A stretch of DNA of 26,853 nucleotides from CADEED01 sp036274075. Lineage in GTDB: Bacteria; Pseudomonadota; Gammaproteobacteria; Steroidobacterales; Steroidobacteraceae. The stretch spans positions 1 through 26,853 of the forward strand of contig DASUGK010000186.1 in assembly GCA_036274075.1 (NCBI GenBank), read 5' to 3'. A program made the translations under genes and the position numbers. Below the pieces are notes generated by a model that was not told where the DNA came from, made no database searches, and saw only the letters and a program-made list of their open reading frames with translations. This document shows, piece by piece, positions 15,288 to 26,253 of the stretch (position 1 is the stretch's first letter; each line of letters begins with the position of its first letter).

Positions 15288-15857
15288 ATGCGCAAGTTGT
15301 CCCTCGTGCTGACCGTCGGTGTTCTCATGAGCGCGGTGGCAGGTGTCACGATGGCGGAACCACCTGCGCACGCCCCGGCCCACGGCTGGCGCAAGAAGCA
15401 TGACCCCTCCTACGTGGGTTACACCGGAACGAAATGGGAGCGCGACTACCAGGTCGCGTCGGGCAGCTGCAATCGCGAGGAGATCGGTGCCGTCGTCGGT
15501 GGCGTGATCGGCGGTGTCATCGGCAAGCAGGTTTCTTCCGAGGAAAACCGCACCGTCGCGGTGATCGTCGGCGCGGCCGTGGGCGCGCTGCTCGGATCGC
15601 GTATCGGCAAGTCACTGGACGACGCGGATCGCGGCTGCTTCGGCCACGTGCTGGAGATCGGCGCGGCGGGCAAACCCGTGAAATGGTCAAATCCGTCGAG
15701 CGGCGTGAGCTACACGCTGGTGCCGGGCGCCGGCAAGAATATGAAAGGGAAAACCTGCCGCGACTATTCGCTCACGGCGACGCGCGGCGGAACCACCGAG
15801 AAGCGGCAGGGCACTGCCTGCCAGGACTCGGTCGGCGTCTGGAGCCTGGGGGACTGA
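15288..15857 (+). CDS. Glycine-zipper (2TM/17-kDa antigen-like) exported protein
   Basis: A 189-residue envelope protein of unknown function. Signal peptide about 1-23 (cleavage after TMA, before EPP) with no lipobox Cys, so it is probably periplasmic or membrane-inserted rather than a lipoprotein. Residues 66-110 form a glycine zipper: IGAVVGGVIGGVIGKQV, then VAVIVGAAVGALLGSRIGKSL, followed by DDADRGC. This is the pattern of the Rickettsia 17-kDa antigen-like domain. The C-terminal part (about 125-189) has the beta-rich stretch WSNPSSGVSYTLVP typical of these proteins. The ribosome site is GGAG, 7 nt from the ATG. A TATAAA at 15252-15257 could be a -10 element, but no good -35 accompanies it. 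It lies between pfp and hppA in the same direction, with about 200 bp before hppA. Confidence 0.85.
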   Translation: MRKLSLVLTVGVLMSAVAGVTMAEPPAHAPAHGWRKKHDPSYVGYTGTKWERDYQVASGSCNREEIGAVVGGVIGGVIGKQVSSEENRTVAVIVGAAVGALLGSRIGKSLDDADRGCFGHVLEIGAAGKPVKWSNPSSGVSYTLVPGAGKNMKGKTCRDYSLTATRGGTTEKRQGTACQDSVGVWSLGD

Positions 15858-15951
15858 GGGCCGCGCGGGCCGGGGAATCCGGTCCTGCGGCATTCCGGGC
15901 AAGCCGATTCGACCATCGGCGTTGTCTCACGCTGTCATTGCCAATCCGCGG

Positions 15952-15980
15952 TTGGCCGGGCCCGGCTACGTTGTTATAGT
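15952..15980 (+). promoter_or_regulatory. Sigma-70-type promoter for hppA
   Basis: TTGGCC (15952-15957, four of six) and TATAGT (15975-15980, five of six) are spaced by exactly 17 bp. The predicted start is near 15987, giving a leader of about 74 nt before the hppA ATG. The region between the glycine-zipper gene and this promoter also holds GC-rich dyads (for example 15903-15920) without a U-tract. Confidence 0.6.
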
Positions 15981-16060
15981 GCGCGCCCTTTCGGGACGCC
16001 CTCCCAGGCGGGCAGCCCATTTCAAACAACTAAGTAGCTGATTTCCGACAGGAGTTCTGC

Positions 16061-18136
<2,076 letters not shown>

Positions 18137-18140
18137 GTCG

Positions 18141-18190
18141 GTGCCGGGCCGGCAGTTCGGCATTCGTGCCGGGCCGGCATTTCGGCATTT
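18141..18190 (+). repeat. Two tandem 25-bp repeats after hppA
   Basis: Copies at 18141-18165 and 18166-18190 share GTGCCGGGCCGGCA and TTCGGCATT and differ at only two positions. They start 4 bp past the hppA stop and end 4 bp before the terminator stem. Each unit contains the dyad-rich GCCGGGCCGGC. They may be REP-like or a local duplication. Confidence 0.8.
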
Positions 18191-18194
18191 CTCC

Positions 18195-18231
18195 AGGGCC
18201 GCGCTTCACCCAAGCGCGGCCCTTTTTGTTT
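18195..18231 (+). terminator. Rho-independent terminator of hppA
   Basis: A 12-bp perfect stem (AGGGCCGCGCTT at 18195-18206 with 18212-18223) and a 5-nt loop are followed by TTTTTGTTT. This is a strong intrinsic terminator on the plus strand, about 60 bp beyond the hppA stop. Confidence 0.93.
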
Positions 18232-18297
18232 CTCGCACGCGGCAATATTGTCCCCATATCGGCGGTCCAGTGTGCCGAGAACCCGAGGAGCGACGTA

Positions 18298-18705
18298 ATG
18301 GCCACCGAACAATTCCCCGTCCAGAAATCCGACACCGAGTGGCGCAGCCTGCTCACCGCCGAGCAGTTCCGCGTGTTGCGTGAACACGGCACCGAGCCGC
18401 GCGGCACGAGTCCGCTCAACTACGAGAAACGCACCGGGCAATACGCCTGCGCCGCCTGCGGCCAGCCGCTGTTCGAATCCAGCACCAAGTACGAAAGCGG
18501 CTCGGGCTGGCCGAGCTTCTTCCGGCCGCTGCCGAACGCGGTGTCGACCACCACCGACCGCTCGCATGGCATGACACGTGTGGAGGTGCATTGCGCGAAC
18601 TGCGGCGGCCACCTGGGCCACGTGTTCGACGACGGCCCGCAACCCACCGGGCAGCGTTACTGCATGAACGGGTTGTCGCTGAAGTTCGAGCCGAAGCAGG
18701 GCTAA
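18298..18705 (+). CDS. msrB: Peptide-methionine (R)-S-oxide reductase
   Basis: Repairs the R-epimer of methionine sulfoxide in proteins, normally recycled by thioredoxin in the cytosol. The 135 residues match MsrB length. Zinc ligands are the two CxxC pairs C51/C54 (CAAC) and C99/C102 (CANC). The substrate motif is GSGWPSFF (68-75), and the catalytic Cys is C122 in RYCMNGLSLKF. The ATG at 18298 has GAGGAG 7 nt upstream, which settles the start; the frame is open earlier but that stretch covers the hppA terminator. No signal peptide is seen. It lies after the hppA terminator, so it needs its own promoter, which I could not identify. A short palindromic element follows 25 bp after its stop. Confidence 0.96.
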   Translation: MATEQFPVQKSDTEWRSLLTAEQFRVLREHGTEPRGTSPLNYEKRTGQYACAACGQPLFESSTKYESGSGWPSFFRPLPNAVSTTTDRSHGMTRVEVHCANCGGHLGHVFDDGPQPTGQRYCMNGLSLKFEPKQG

Positions 18706-18730
18706 CTAGCGTGCCCGGCCAGCTCTGGCA

Positions 18731-18761
18731 CCATTTGCCAGCAAATGGGGTCTGACCCCAT
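18731..18761. repeat. Double hairpin palindromic element between msrB and the facing gene
   Basis: Two adjacent dyads share bases: CCATTTGC/GCAAATGG (18731-18738 with 18741-18748) and ATGGGGT/ACCCCAT (18745-18751 with 18755-18761). The core ATGGGGTCTGACCCCAT is the same family as the arms at 117-251 and 9111-9213. It ends 3 bp before the stop codon of the minus-strand gene at 18765. Probably a REP-like element; the mechanism of origin is inferred. Confidence 0.8.
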
Positions 18762-18764
18762 GTC

Positions 18765-19133
18765 TCAGCGGCGGCGGACGCCGGGGCGGACGGCCAGGCG
18801 GACGCTGTCGCTGCTGGCGGGTTCGGCGTCCGCGGGGGGCTCCACGACAGGGCCGGCGTTGACCAGCACGGCGCTCACCAGCTTGTTGAGGCGCGAGCAA
18901 TAGGCCGCGACTTCGGGGCTCGCGGGCTCGACCTGTTCGAGCGCGTGCGCGATGTCCTGCAGGCGGCGCTCGATGCGCGAATCCATCTTGAGGGAATGCG
19001 TCAGGGATGCACTGACACAGGCGGTGATTTCCGCGTCGAGGTCGCGTGCTGCGGTGCCCGCAATACTCAGCCCGCGCATTTCCGGCGGACAGCCCGCCTG
19101 CAGATGCTCGCGCCACATTTGCGACAGTTGCAT
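18765..19133 (-). CDS. Small helical protein of unknown function
   Basis: I do not recognise the family. The ATG at 19133 (MQLSQMWREHLQAG) has a GGAGG ribosome site 8 nt upstream and gives 122 residues. The frame is open further upstream to 19244, but that region includes a Cys-rich stretch unlike the rest and has no ribosome site. The protein looks mostly alpha-helical with four Cys across its length. A central MDSRIERRLQDIAHALEQV could be amphipathic, and the tail is Pro/Ala-rich and ends in basic VRPGVRRR. There are no membrane segments or signal peptide. It is convergent with msrB, with a palindromic element between them, and divergent from doxX across about 360 bp. Confidence 0.6.
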   Translation of the reverse strand: MQLSQMWREHLQAGCPPEMRGLSIAGTAARDLDAEITACVSASLTHSLKMDSRIERRLQDIAHALEQVEPASPEVAAYCSRLNKLVSAVLVNAGPVVEPPADAEPASSDSVRLAVRPGVRRR

Positions 19134-19495
19134 CCCTACCGCCTCCCCGAGTCGACGTTGCGGCCGAAAATAACGCACTTTGCAGTCATCGTCCCACGCA
19201 TTTTTCATGCCGCATGCCCCGCCGCAATGATCTGGATCAGGCAAGCCGTGAGCTTCAGGCGTCGCAACTGCCCCACATTCCTTTCAAACTGTTTGTAGGA
19301 CGATTCTTAAGTGTTTGATTCGTGACGCCACGCCGGCGCGCCGGCGGCGTTGCGCAGATGCCATCGCCGCGGCCGCGACGCCTTGCCGCGCTCCGTCGGC
19401 CGGATTCCGGCAAACAACCCCGCTGCACCATCCGACGCGAAATAATCCGGCCCCGTCCCCGGTCTGCGGCACTAACAAGAATCGGGAGGATTTCC
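19134..19495. other. Non-coding divergent spacer between the small unknown gene and doxX
   Basis: No credible gene is seen on either strand in these 362 bp: the open frames here lack ribosome sites and read like random GC-rich sequence. The region must contain promoters for both flanking genes, but I found no clear -35/-10 pair. It is less GC-rich at 19260-19320. It includes TGTTTGTAG followed by CGATT (19290-19305), a string also present before cpdA (6519-6527, then CGATT), and a 16-bp perfect GC palindrome at 19331-19346. The doxX ribosome site GGGAGGA is at its right end. Confidence 0.6.
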
Positions 19496-19960
19496 ATGCA
19501 GGCCCTGGCCACCATTGTCGACTGGCATGCGCAGCTCGCGCGCCTACTCGATCACCTTCGTTCACTGTTGCTGCTGCTCACGCGGGTATGGGTGAGCTGG
19601 CAATTCCTCAAGTCCGGCTGGCTCAAGGCCACGAACTGGGACGTGACCCTGGAACTGTTCCGCTCCGAGTACCGCGTGCCGCTGCTGTCGCCCTCGCTCG
19701 CAGCCTGGCTGGGCACCTTCGGCGAATTGTTCTTCCCTGCGCTGCTGATCTGCGGCCTGTTCACGCGCGCGGCCGCGCTCGGTTTGTTCGCCGTCAATGC
19801 CTTCGCGGTCGTGTCCTACTGGCACGTGCTGGGCAAACCCGGCTTCGAGGCCGCGCTGGGCCAGCACGTGTTGTGGGGTTTCATGATCACGGTGATCGCG
19901 ATCTTCGGCGCGGGCGCGATCTCGCTCGACCGGTTGTCAGGAGGCCGGCAGCACCATTGA
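19496..19960 (+). CDS. DoxX-family membrane protein
   Basis: A 154-residue four-helix membrane protein of the DoxX family, whose members are linked to quinone or redox functions in some organisms; the role here is not determined. Hydrophobic segments are near 20-38, 62-82, 86-106 and 124-146. Family-like features are LLLLTRVWVSWQFLKSGWLKATNW in the first part and FGELFFPALLICGLFTRAAALGL in the second (each shorter motif being typical of DoxX). The ATG at 19496 has GGGAGGA at about 6-nt spacing; an earlier in-frame ATG at 19322 would add a basic, non-hydrophobic leader and is unlikely. The 3' end overlaps the convergent histidine kinase gene by 24 bp. Confidence 0.85.
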   Translation: MQALATIVDWHAQLARLLDHLRSLLLLLTRVWVSWQFLKSGWLKATNWDVTLELFRSEYRVPLLSPSLAAWLGTFGELFFPALLICGLFTRAAALGLFAVNAFAVVSYWHVLGKPGFEAALGQHVLWGFMITVIAIFGAGAISLDRLSGGRQHH

Positions 19961-21130
19961 GAACGTCGCGCCACCGGCGGCGCGCGGCCGGACGTTGAGC
20001 TGTCCCCCGTGCGCCAGCGCGACGTGGCGCGCCACGGCCAGCCCGATGCCGCCTCCACCGGCCTTGGTGGTGAAGAATGGCGTCAGCACCTTGCCGGGCT
20101 CGACGTCCGGCAGGCCGCGCCCGTTGTCGTGCACCTCGATGGAAATCTCTCCGCCAGAGCGCCGGCACGCCACCTCGATGCGCGGAGCCGCGGTGCCCTC
20201 CACCGCCTCGACGGCATTGCGCAGCAGGTTGATCACCGCCTGCTCGAGTAGTTCGGCGTCGGCGCTGGCGTTCATGTCCTGCGGAACGATGCTGGCGGTG
20301 AAGTCGATGCCGCGCTCCCTGAAGGTCGCGCTCATCAGCCGCTCGATGGCGTCGACGAAGGGCTTGAGCGCCACGGGCCGCGGCGCCGCCGTGGGCAACT
20401 CGGCGACGGCGCGGTAACGCTCCACGAAACTCATGAGCCCGTGGCTGCGGCGCCTGATCACCTCGAGCGCAGCCGCGAGTTCTTCCTCGCCCTCGCGCGA
20501 CTGCAGCAGCTGTTCCAGGCTTTCGGAAAGCGACGCGATGGGCGTGAGCGAATTCATCATCTCGTGCGCCAGCACGCGCGCCATGTCGCCCCAGGCCTTG
20601 GCCTCGACGGCATCGAGTTCGCCCGCGATGCGTTGCAGTGCGAGCAGCCGGCGCGGCGCGGCCCCCGGCGCCGAATACTGCGCGCAGGAGACATACGCGG
20701 CCGAGCCATCCGCCAGCCGCACGATCTCGCGCGCCGCGGGCCGCATGGCCTGCATCTGCGCCGCCGCCGGGCCCAGTGCCGGGATCTCGGCCAGGCTGCT
20801 CACGCTCTCGCGCGCCAGCGCGCGTGCCGCACGGTTCAGGTAGACCACGCGGCTGCCCTCGAGCACCAGCAGCACGGCCGGCACCGTGTCGAGCAGCGCC
20901 TGCGCATGGTCGAGTTCGCGTGACAACTCGAGCGCCGGCTGGTGTGCAGGCTGCGCGGCCGCGGCGGGCCGCGCGAGACTGGTGAGCCGGTGCGCCAGCC
21001 CCACGGCCACCAGCGCCGCGATCCCCAGCAGCACCAGCGCCGTGGCGAAGTAGTGAGTCTGCGCGAGCAGCGCCGTGATCAGCCAGCACAGCGCGCCCAG
21101 CAGCGCGGTACGCAGCAGGACGCCGCTCAT
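19937..21130 (-). CDS. NtrY/NtrB-like sensor histidine kinase
   Basis: A 397-residue membrane sensor kinase. Two hydrophobic helices (about 4-24 and 28-47) with almost no periplasmic loop suggest intramembrane or cytoplasmic sensing. A PAS-like domain follows (about 76-165, LLDTVPAVLLVLEGSRVVYLN in part). The dimerisation/phosphoacceptor helix is ARVLAHEMMNSLTPI with H189. The HATPase domain has the N-box LLRNAVEAVEG (302-312), G1 DNGRGLP (335-341) and G2 FFTTKAGGGGIGLAVAR (352-368). This is the kinase type that pairs with NtrC-family regulators. The ATG overlaps the regulator stop as ATGA, so regulator and kinase are co-translated. The longer open frame upstream is antisense to the adaptor gene and is not used. 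Convergent with doxX. Confidence 0.93.
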   Translation of the reverse strand: MSGVLLRTALLGALCWLITALLAQTHYFATALVLLGIAALVAVGLAHRLTSLARPAAAAQPAHQPALELSRELDHAQALLDTVPAVLLVLEGSRVVYLNRAARALARESVSSLAEIPALGPAAAQMQAMRPAAREIVRLADGSAAYVSCAQYSAPGAAPRRLLALQRIAGELDAVEAKAWGDMARVLAHEMMNSLTPIASLSESLEQLLQSREGEEELAAALEVIRRRSHGLMSFVERYRAVAELPTAAPRPVALKPFVDAIERLMSATFRERGIDFTASIVPQDMNASADAELLEQAVINLLRNAVEAVEGTAAPRIEVACRRSGGEISIEVHDNGRGLPDVEPGKVLTPFFTTKAGGGGIGLAVARHVALAHGGQLNVRPRAAGGATFSMVLPAS

Positions 21131-21681
21131 GCCTGCAACCCGTGCTTGGCCATGCGCCGGTACAACGCCGGCCGCGACAGCCCCAGCGCCTCCGCAGCCG
21201 AGGAGATGTTGCCGTGGTGGCGCGCCAGTGCCTGCTCGATGGCGCGCCGCTCGAGCGTGTCGAGGTCCAGCGTGCGGCCCTCGCGCGCGGCGCGGGTGCG
21301 TTCGGCCGCGGCGCGCACGGTCGCGACGAGTTGCTCGTTGCGCCATGGCTTGAGCACGAAGTCCACCGCGCCCTGCTTGAGGGTCTCCACGGCCAGCGAC
21401 ACGCTGCCGTAGGCCGTCATGAGGACCACGCTGAGCGCCGGGTCGATGACGCGGATGCGCGCCAGCGCGTGCAGGCCGTCGCGGCCGCTGGCGGCTCCGA
21501 GGGCGAAGTTCATGTCGAGCAGCACCACGTCGGTCGACGCGTCTAACCACTGGCCGAGGTGCGCGGCGTTCTCCGCGAGCGTGACCGAGGAGAAGTGCGA
21601 ACCCAGCGCCACGCGCGCGGCGCGCTGCACGTCGCGGTCGTCTTCGATGATGAGCACCTTGCCGAACTTCTCCACGCGCAA
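21127..21681 (-). CDS. Response regulator with REC and Fis-type HTH, lacking AAA+ domain
   Basis: A 184-residue regulator. The receiver domain (about 8-122) has the acidic pair D14/D15, phosphoacceptor D56 in VVLLDMNF, T89 and K111 (LKPW). After a short linker it goes directly to a Fis-type helix-turn-helix (142-182, LERRAIEQALARHHGNISSAAEALGLSR in adjoining parts). The sigma-54 AAA+ domain expected in NtrC-type proteins is absent, as in RegA/PrrA/ActR regulators. Start: TTG at 21681 gives MRVEKFG; GTG at 21675 or GTG at 21657 (just before LIIEDD, with GGAGAAG upstream) are alternatives. It is the first gene of a regulator-kinase operon. It is divergent from the ABC genes across about 92 bp, which suggests it controls them. 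Confidence 0.9.
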   Translation of the reverse strand: MRVEKFGKVLIIEDDRDVQRAARVALGSHFSSVTLAENAAHLGQWLDASTDVVLLDMNFALGAASGRDGLHALARIRVIDPALSVVLMTAYGSVSLAVETLKQGAVDFVLKPWRNEQLVATVRAAAERTRAAREGRTLDLDTLERRAIEQALARHHGNISSAAEALGLSRPALYRRMAKHGLQA

Positions 21682-21713
21682 AGCCTAGTCCGCCGCGGCG
21701 GGCGGCGACAACT

Positions 21714-21727
21714 GTCCGGAAGCGGAC
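21714..21727. promoter_or_regulatory. Possible operator dyad between the regulator and ABC genes
   Basis: GTCCG-N4-CGGAC lies roughly midway in the 92-bp divergent spacer between the response regulator and the adaptor gene. Its size and position suit a dimeric Fis-type regulator binding site. Five-base arms in GC-rich DNA can occur by chance, so this is a candidate only. Confidence 0.35.
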
Positions 21728-21773
21728 GGCTGAGTCTTGTACGGGCAAACCCCGCTGCGGCAAAACGGCGGCC

Positions 21774-23042
21774 ATGGAGCCCGGTGCCGATTTGCACATG
21801 AGCAGCATGGACAGACCCCTGGTGCTGCCATGGTGGCGCCGGCGGTTGTCTAAGGCCGCCGGCGTCCTTTTCCTGCTGCTCGCGGCCGGTGCCTTGCTGG
21901 CCGCGATGTTCAGCGGTGAGCGCAGCCTGCGCATTCCCGCCGACCAGCTGGTCATCAGCACCGTGGCTCGCGGCACGTTCCACGACTTCATCCCGCTGCG
22001 CGCGCGCGTCGTGCCGCGCGAGACCGTGTACCTCGACGCCGTCGAGGGCGGCCGCGTCGAACAGGTGCTGGTCGAGGCCGGCGACTGGGTCGAGGCGGGA
22101 CAGCCGCTGGTCCGGCTCAGCAACACCGAGCTCGAGCTCGTGGTGCTGGATCGGGAGGCGCGCCTCATCGAGTCCATCACGCAGCTGCAGGCGCGGCAGT
22201 CGGCGCTCGAGCAGGACCGGCTCGACAACGCCAAGCAGCTCGCGTCCATCGAATACACCATCATCGGCGCCGAGCGGGCGCTGGCGCGCCGCAAGTCGCT
22301 GGACTCGGAGTTCCAGGAGCAGCGCGACCGGCTGCAGGATGAGCTCGACTACAACCGCAAGCTGCGGCCATTACAGCTCGAGAGCAACGAACGCCAGGAA
22401 GCGCTGCGTGTGCAGCAACTGCCGCAGATCGCCGCGCAGCTCGAGAAGCTGCACCAGGACGTGGAGATCACGCGGGCCAAGCTCGCCAGCCTCATGGTGC
22501 GCGCGCCGGTGGCGGGCCGCATGACGGCCATCGATCTCAAGATCGGCGAGAGCCGCAACCGCGGCGAACGCCTCGGCGAACTCACGCCCGGGTCGGGCTT
22601 CAAGATCGTCGCCAACGTGGACGAGTTCTACCTGGGCCGCTTGCGTGCCGGGCAAGGCGCCACGGGCGACATCGGCGGCCGCGACTGCGCGCTCACCATC
22701 GAGCGCGTGTACCCGCAGGTCCGCGACGGTTCGTTCGTCGTGGACCTCAAGTTCGCGGGCGCGGCCCCCGAGGGACTGCTGCCGGGACAATCCGTGCAGG
22801 GCAAGTTCTCGCTGGGCACGGCAACATCGGCGACTCTGCTGGCCGCGGGGCCATTCCTGCAGCACAGCGGCGGCGACTGGGTGTTCGTGCTGGACGGCGA
22901 CAGCGCCGTCCGGCGGCGCATCCGCGTGGGGCGCCGCAACGCCGAGCAGCTCGAAATCATCGCGGGCCTCGCGGCCGGCGAACGTGTGATTACATCCGAC
23001 TACCAGGGCTACGGCGGCATCGACCGCATCGAACTCCAATGA
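21774..23042 (+). CDS. HlyD/MacA-like periplasmic adaptor of ABC exporter
   Basis: A membrane-fusion adaptor that would bridge an inner-membrane ABC transporter to an outer-membrane channel. As given it has 422 residues; ATGs at 21798 and 21807 (MDRPLVLPWW) are alternatives, none with a clear ribosome site, and the last gives the most typical family start. Segments: a basic N-terminus, one anchor helix (about 28-46), a first barrel/lipoyl half (VYLDAVEGGRVEQVLVEAGDWV region, about 84-106), a long coiled coil (about 118-240), and the lipoyl return VRAPVAGRMTAIDLKIGE (about 242-259). A barrel and membrane-proximal domain reach to the end. It is followed 7 bp later by the ATPase gene and then the permease gene, forming one operon. 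Confidence 0.9.
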   Translation: MEPGADLHMSSMDRPLVLPWWRRRLSKAAGVLFLLLAAGALLAAMFSGERSLRIPADQLVISTVARGTFHDFIPLRARVVPRETVYLDAVEGGRVEQVLVEAGDWVEAGQPLVRLSNTELELVVLDREARLIESITQLQARQSALEQDRLDNAKQLASIEYTIIGAERALARRKSLDSEFQEQRDRLQDELDYNRKLRPLQLESNERQEALRVQQLPQIAAQLEKLHQDVEITRAKLASLMVRAPVAGRMTAIDLKIGESRNRGERLGELTPGSGFKIVANVDEFYLGRLRAGQGATGDIGGRDCALTIERVYPQVRDGSFVVDLKFAGAAPEGLLPGQSVQGKFSLGTATSATLLAAGPFLQHSGGDWVFVLDGDSAVRRRIRVGRRNAEQLEIIAGLAAGERVITSDYQGYGGIDRIELQ

Positions 23043-23049
23043 GGCTGAC

Positions 23050-23730
<681 letters not shown>

Positions 23731-23733
23731 GCG

Positions 23734-26205
23734 ATGCTCCGCAACTATTTCGCCGCCGCGCTGCGCAACCTGCTGCGCAACCGGGCCGTGAGCCTGGTCA
23801 ACATCGCGGGACTCGGCATCGCATTCGCCGCGGCGCTGCTCATCGCGCTCTACGTGCGCTACGAACGCAGCTACGAGCATTTCATCCCCGGGCACGAGCG
23901 CATCTATCGCATTTCCGAATCCTGGCGGCAGGCGGACGGTGCCTTTGAAAGCAGGGAAACCACCAGCCAGAAGGTCGCCGCCTGGCTGCCGCTCGACTTC
24001 CCCGAGACGGAACACGTGGTGCGCATGGCCGAGCAATGGCTCAGCGTCGGTCCCGCGGATCACGAGTTCAACGAACAGGTCTTCGAGGCCGACCCGGCCT
24101 TGTTCAGGCTGCTGAAGCTCGAGGCGGTGGCCGGCGACCTCGAGCATTCGCTCGACCAGCCGGGCAGCGTCGCGATCTCGCGCAGCATGGCGCGCAAGTA
24201 TTTCGGAACCGACGACGCAGTGGGGGAGCAGTTCTACATCGAGCGCCAGCCTTTCGGCCGCGTCACCGCCGTCTTCGAGGACCTCCCGCCCAACTCGCAT
24301 TTCAATTTCAGGATCGTCCTGACCGGCGTCGGCGGCGGCGCACTGTCCTTCGCCGACCGTATCCCCGAGGAAGCCAACTCCACGATGATCATGCACGTCT
24401 ACTTCGCGCTGCAGCCGGGCGCGAAGATCGAGTCCCTGCGTGCGCAGATCCCCGAGTTCATCCGCAGGCATCACGGCAAGGACTTCGCCCAGTCCGTACG
24501 CTACGACGTGCTGAACATCGCGGACATCCATCTCAGCCCGGACGCCCGCGCCGCCTGGCGGCCGCGCGGCAATCCGCGCGCGCTGGCGGCGCTCACGCTG
24601 GTCGGCGCGCTCATCGTGCTCATCGCCGTCATCAACTTCGTGAACCTGGCGACGGCGCGCGCCGCCCAGCGGCGCGTCGAAGTCGGCGTGCGCAAGCTCG
24701 CCGGCGCGCGCCGCCGCGAGCTGCTGCTGCAATTCCTGGGTGAAGGTCTCATGCACGTGGCCGTCGCCACGTTGCTCGCCTTCAGCCTGGTGGAGCTGAT
24801 GCTGCCCGCATTCTGCGCGCTGCTCGACCCCGCGGACGGACAGACGCCGATGCCCGCGGTCACCTTCGACTACTGGCAGGACCCGGTGTTGCTCGGCGCG
24901 CTGCTCGGCGGCGCATTGCTGGTGGGATTGCTGGCGTCGCTCTACCCGGCGTTCGTGATGGCCTCGCTACGACCCGCGAACGTGCTCAAGTCGGCCACGC
25001 CGGCGGGCCGTGGCGGTGCGCGCCTGCGCAACACGCTGGTCACGCTGCAGTTCGCCATGCTCATCGGGCTGCTCTACGCGACGATGGTGATCCACGAGCA
25101 GACGCGCTTCGCGCTCAACAACGCGCTGCGCATCAACACCAGCCAGGTGGTCATCTACAACCTCGGCACGGAGCCCGGCAGCAAACATGGCCCCGGCACC
25201 GCGTTCATCCATGCGGCCGCGGCACTGCCGGGCGTCGGCGGCATCACGCGCTCCTACAGCGCGCCGACCACGGCTGACCTGCAATACCTGGTGCACGTCC
25301 CGGGCGGCACCGACATCGGGGTGCGCGTCATGCCCGTGGATTTCAACTTCTTCGACTTCTACCAGGTCCCGCTGCTCGCCGGCCGCGCGCTCGGCCCGGC
25401 CGTCAGCGCGGACACCTTCGAGCTCACCGAAGCCTCGCGCCCCGTCAATGTCATCATCAATGCCACCGCCGCGCGCCAGCTGGGCTTCAGCGATGCGCGG
25501 CAAGCCGTCGGGAAGACGCTGGAACCATTCGCCTGGCAGTTCGACTGGAACGGTACGAAAGTGCCCAGGCCCGATCCGATCACCGTGGTGGGCGTGGTCG
25601 AGGACTTTCCCATCGACTCGGTGCGCCGCGCGATCGAGCCCATGGTGTTCTTCGCCTACGACCCGGCATTCCAGATGGTGAGCATCCGGGTCGCGGGCGA
25701 CCGGGTTCCCGAAACCATGCAGGCGCTGGCCGCCGCGTGGAAGAAGTTCGGCCAGCCGCGCGCGCAGGAGGGCTGGCTGCTCGATGGCTACTACCGCAAG
25801 TTGTATGCCGACGTGATCCTGCAGCAGCGCACGCTGGCGCTGTTCGCCGGCTGCGCCGTGTTCCTGGCGGCGCTCGGCCTGTTCGGACTCTCTATCTACA
25901 CCGCCCAGCGGCGCACCAAGGAGATCGGCGTGCGCAAGGTCATGGGCGCGGGGACCGGCGACATCATGGCGATGTTGCTGTGGGCCTCCGGCCGGCCGGT
26001 GCTGTTCGCGAGCCTCATCGCCTGGGCGGCCGGCTACTACCTGATGCATCGCTGGCTGGAAGGCTTCGCCTACCGCGTGCCGGTGCCATGGTGGTGGCTG
26101 CCCGCTGCGTCGCTGCTGGCGCTGGTCGTGGCCCTGCTCACGGTCAGTGCACACAGCTACCTGGTGGCCCGGGCCAATCCCGTCAACGCACTACGCTACG
26201 AATAG
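23734..26205 (+). CDS. Large FtsX/MacB-type ABC permease
   Basis: An 823-residue permease with two FtsX halves. The N-terminal helix is in SLVNIAGLGIAFAAALLIAL (about 20-40), followed by a large periplasmic MacB-type core (about 50-280) beginning HERIYRISESWR. Three helices lie at about 285-435 (ALTLVGALIVLIAVINFVNLA; the segment near 335-365; LLGALLGGALLVGLLASLYP). A further helix at about 430-450 opens a second periplasmic core (about 455-700). The last three helices include LALFAGCAVFLAALGLFGL and end by 820. The signature RTKEIGVRKVMGA (near 725) and its counterpart RRVEVGVRKLAGA (near 312) are the coupling helices contacting the ATPase. This long single-chain form with two cores is common in Bacteroidetes and some proteobacteria. 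Third gene of the operon. Confidence 0.93.
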   Translation: MLRNYFAAALRNLLRNRAVSLVNIAGLGIAFAAALLIALYVRYERSYEHFIPGHERIYRISESWRQADGAFESRETTSQKVAAWLPLDFPETEHVVRMAEQWLSVGPADHEFNEQVFEADPALFRLLKLEAVAGDLEHSLDQPGSVAISRSMARKYFGTDDAVGEQFYIERQPFGRVTAVFEDLPPNSHFNFRIVLTGVGGGALSFADRIPEEANSTMIMHVYFALQPGAKIESLRAQIPEFIRRHHGKDFAQSVRYDVLNIADIHLSPDARAAWRPRGNPRALAALTLVGALIVLIAVINFVNLATARAAQRRVEVGVRKLAGARRRELLLQFLGEGLMHVAVATLLAFSLVELMLPAFCALLDPADGQTPMPAVTFDYWQDPVLLGALLGGALLVGLLASLYPAFVMASLRPANVLKSATPAGRGGARLRNTLVTLQFAMLIGLLYATMVIHEQTRFALNNALRINTSQVVIYNLGTEPGSKHGPGTAFIHAAAALPGVGGITRSYSAPTTADLQYLVHVPGGTDIGVRVMPVDFNFFDFYQVPLLAGRALGPAVSADTFELTEASRPVNVIINATAARQLGFSDARQAVGKTLEPFAWQFDWNGTKVPRPDPITVVGVVEDFPIDSVRRAIEPMVFFAYDPAFQMVSIRVAGDRVPETMQALAAAWKKFGQPRAQEGWLLDGYYRKLYADVILQQRTLALFAGCAVFLAALGLFGLSIYTAQRRTKEIGVRKVMGAGTGDIMAMLLWASGRPVLFASLIAWAAGYYLMHRWLEGFAYRVPVPWWWLPAASLLALVVALLTVSAHSYLVARANPVNALRYE

Positions 26206-26215
26206 TCGGCTCGCC

Positions 26216-26221
26216 TATACT
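26216..26221 (+). promoter_or_regulatory. Possible -10 element before the GAF-domain activator
   Basis: TATACT (five of six) lies 32 bp before the ATG at 26254 in the 48-bp gap after the permease gene. No matching -35 is seen, so the activator may instead be read from the ABC operon. Confidence 0.3.
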
Positions 26222-26253
26222 CGGCGCAACCACAGCGTCGGTGAATTGCAGCG

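Noticed and set aside
19331..19346. 16-bp perfect palindrome CGCCGGCGCGCCGGCG.
   Set aside because: In DNA this GC-rich a short GC-only palindrome is easily fortuitous; no repeat copies or regulatory context were seen.
21682..21773. Possible sigma-54 (-24/-12) promoter for the ABC operon.
   Set aside because: I looked for GG-N10-GC with the TGGCAC/TTGC pattern and found no acceptable match.
21131..22294. A larger fused histidine-kinase protein extending upstream.
   Set aside because: The extension runs antisense through the regulator and adaptor genes; the ATG at 21130 fits an ATGA overlap with the regulator and starts with a normal membrane helix.
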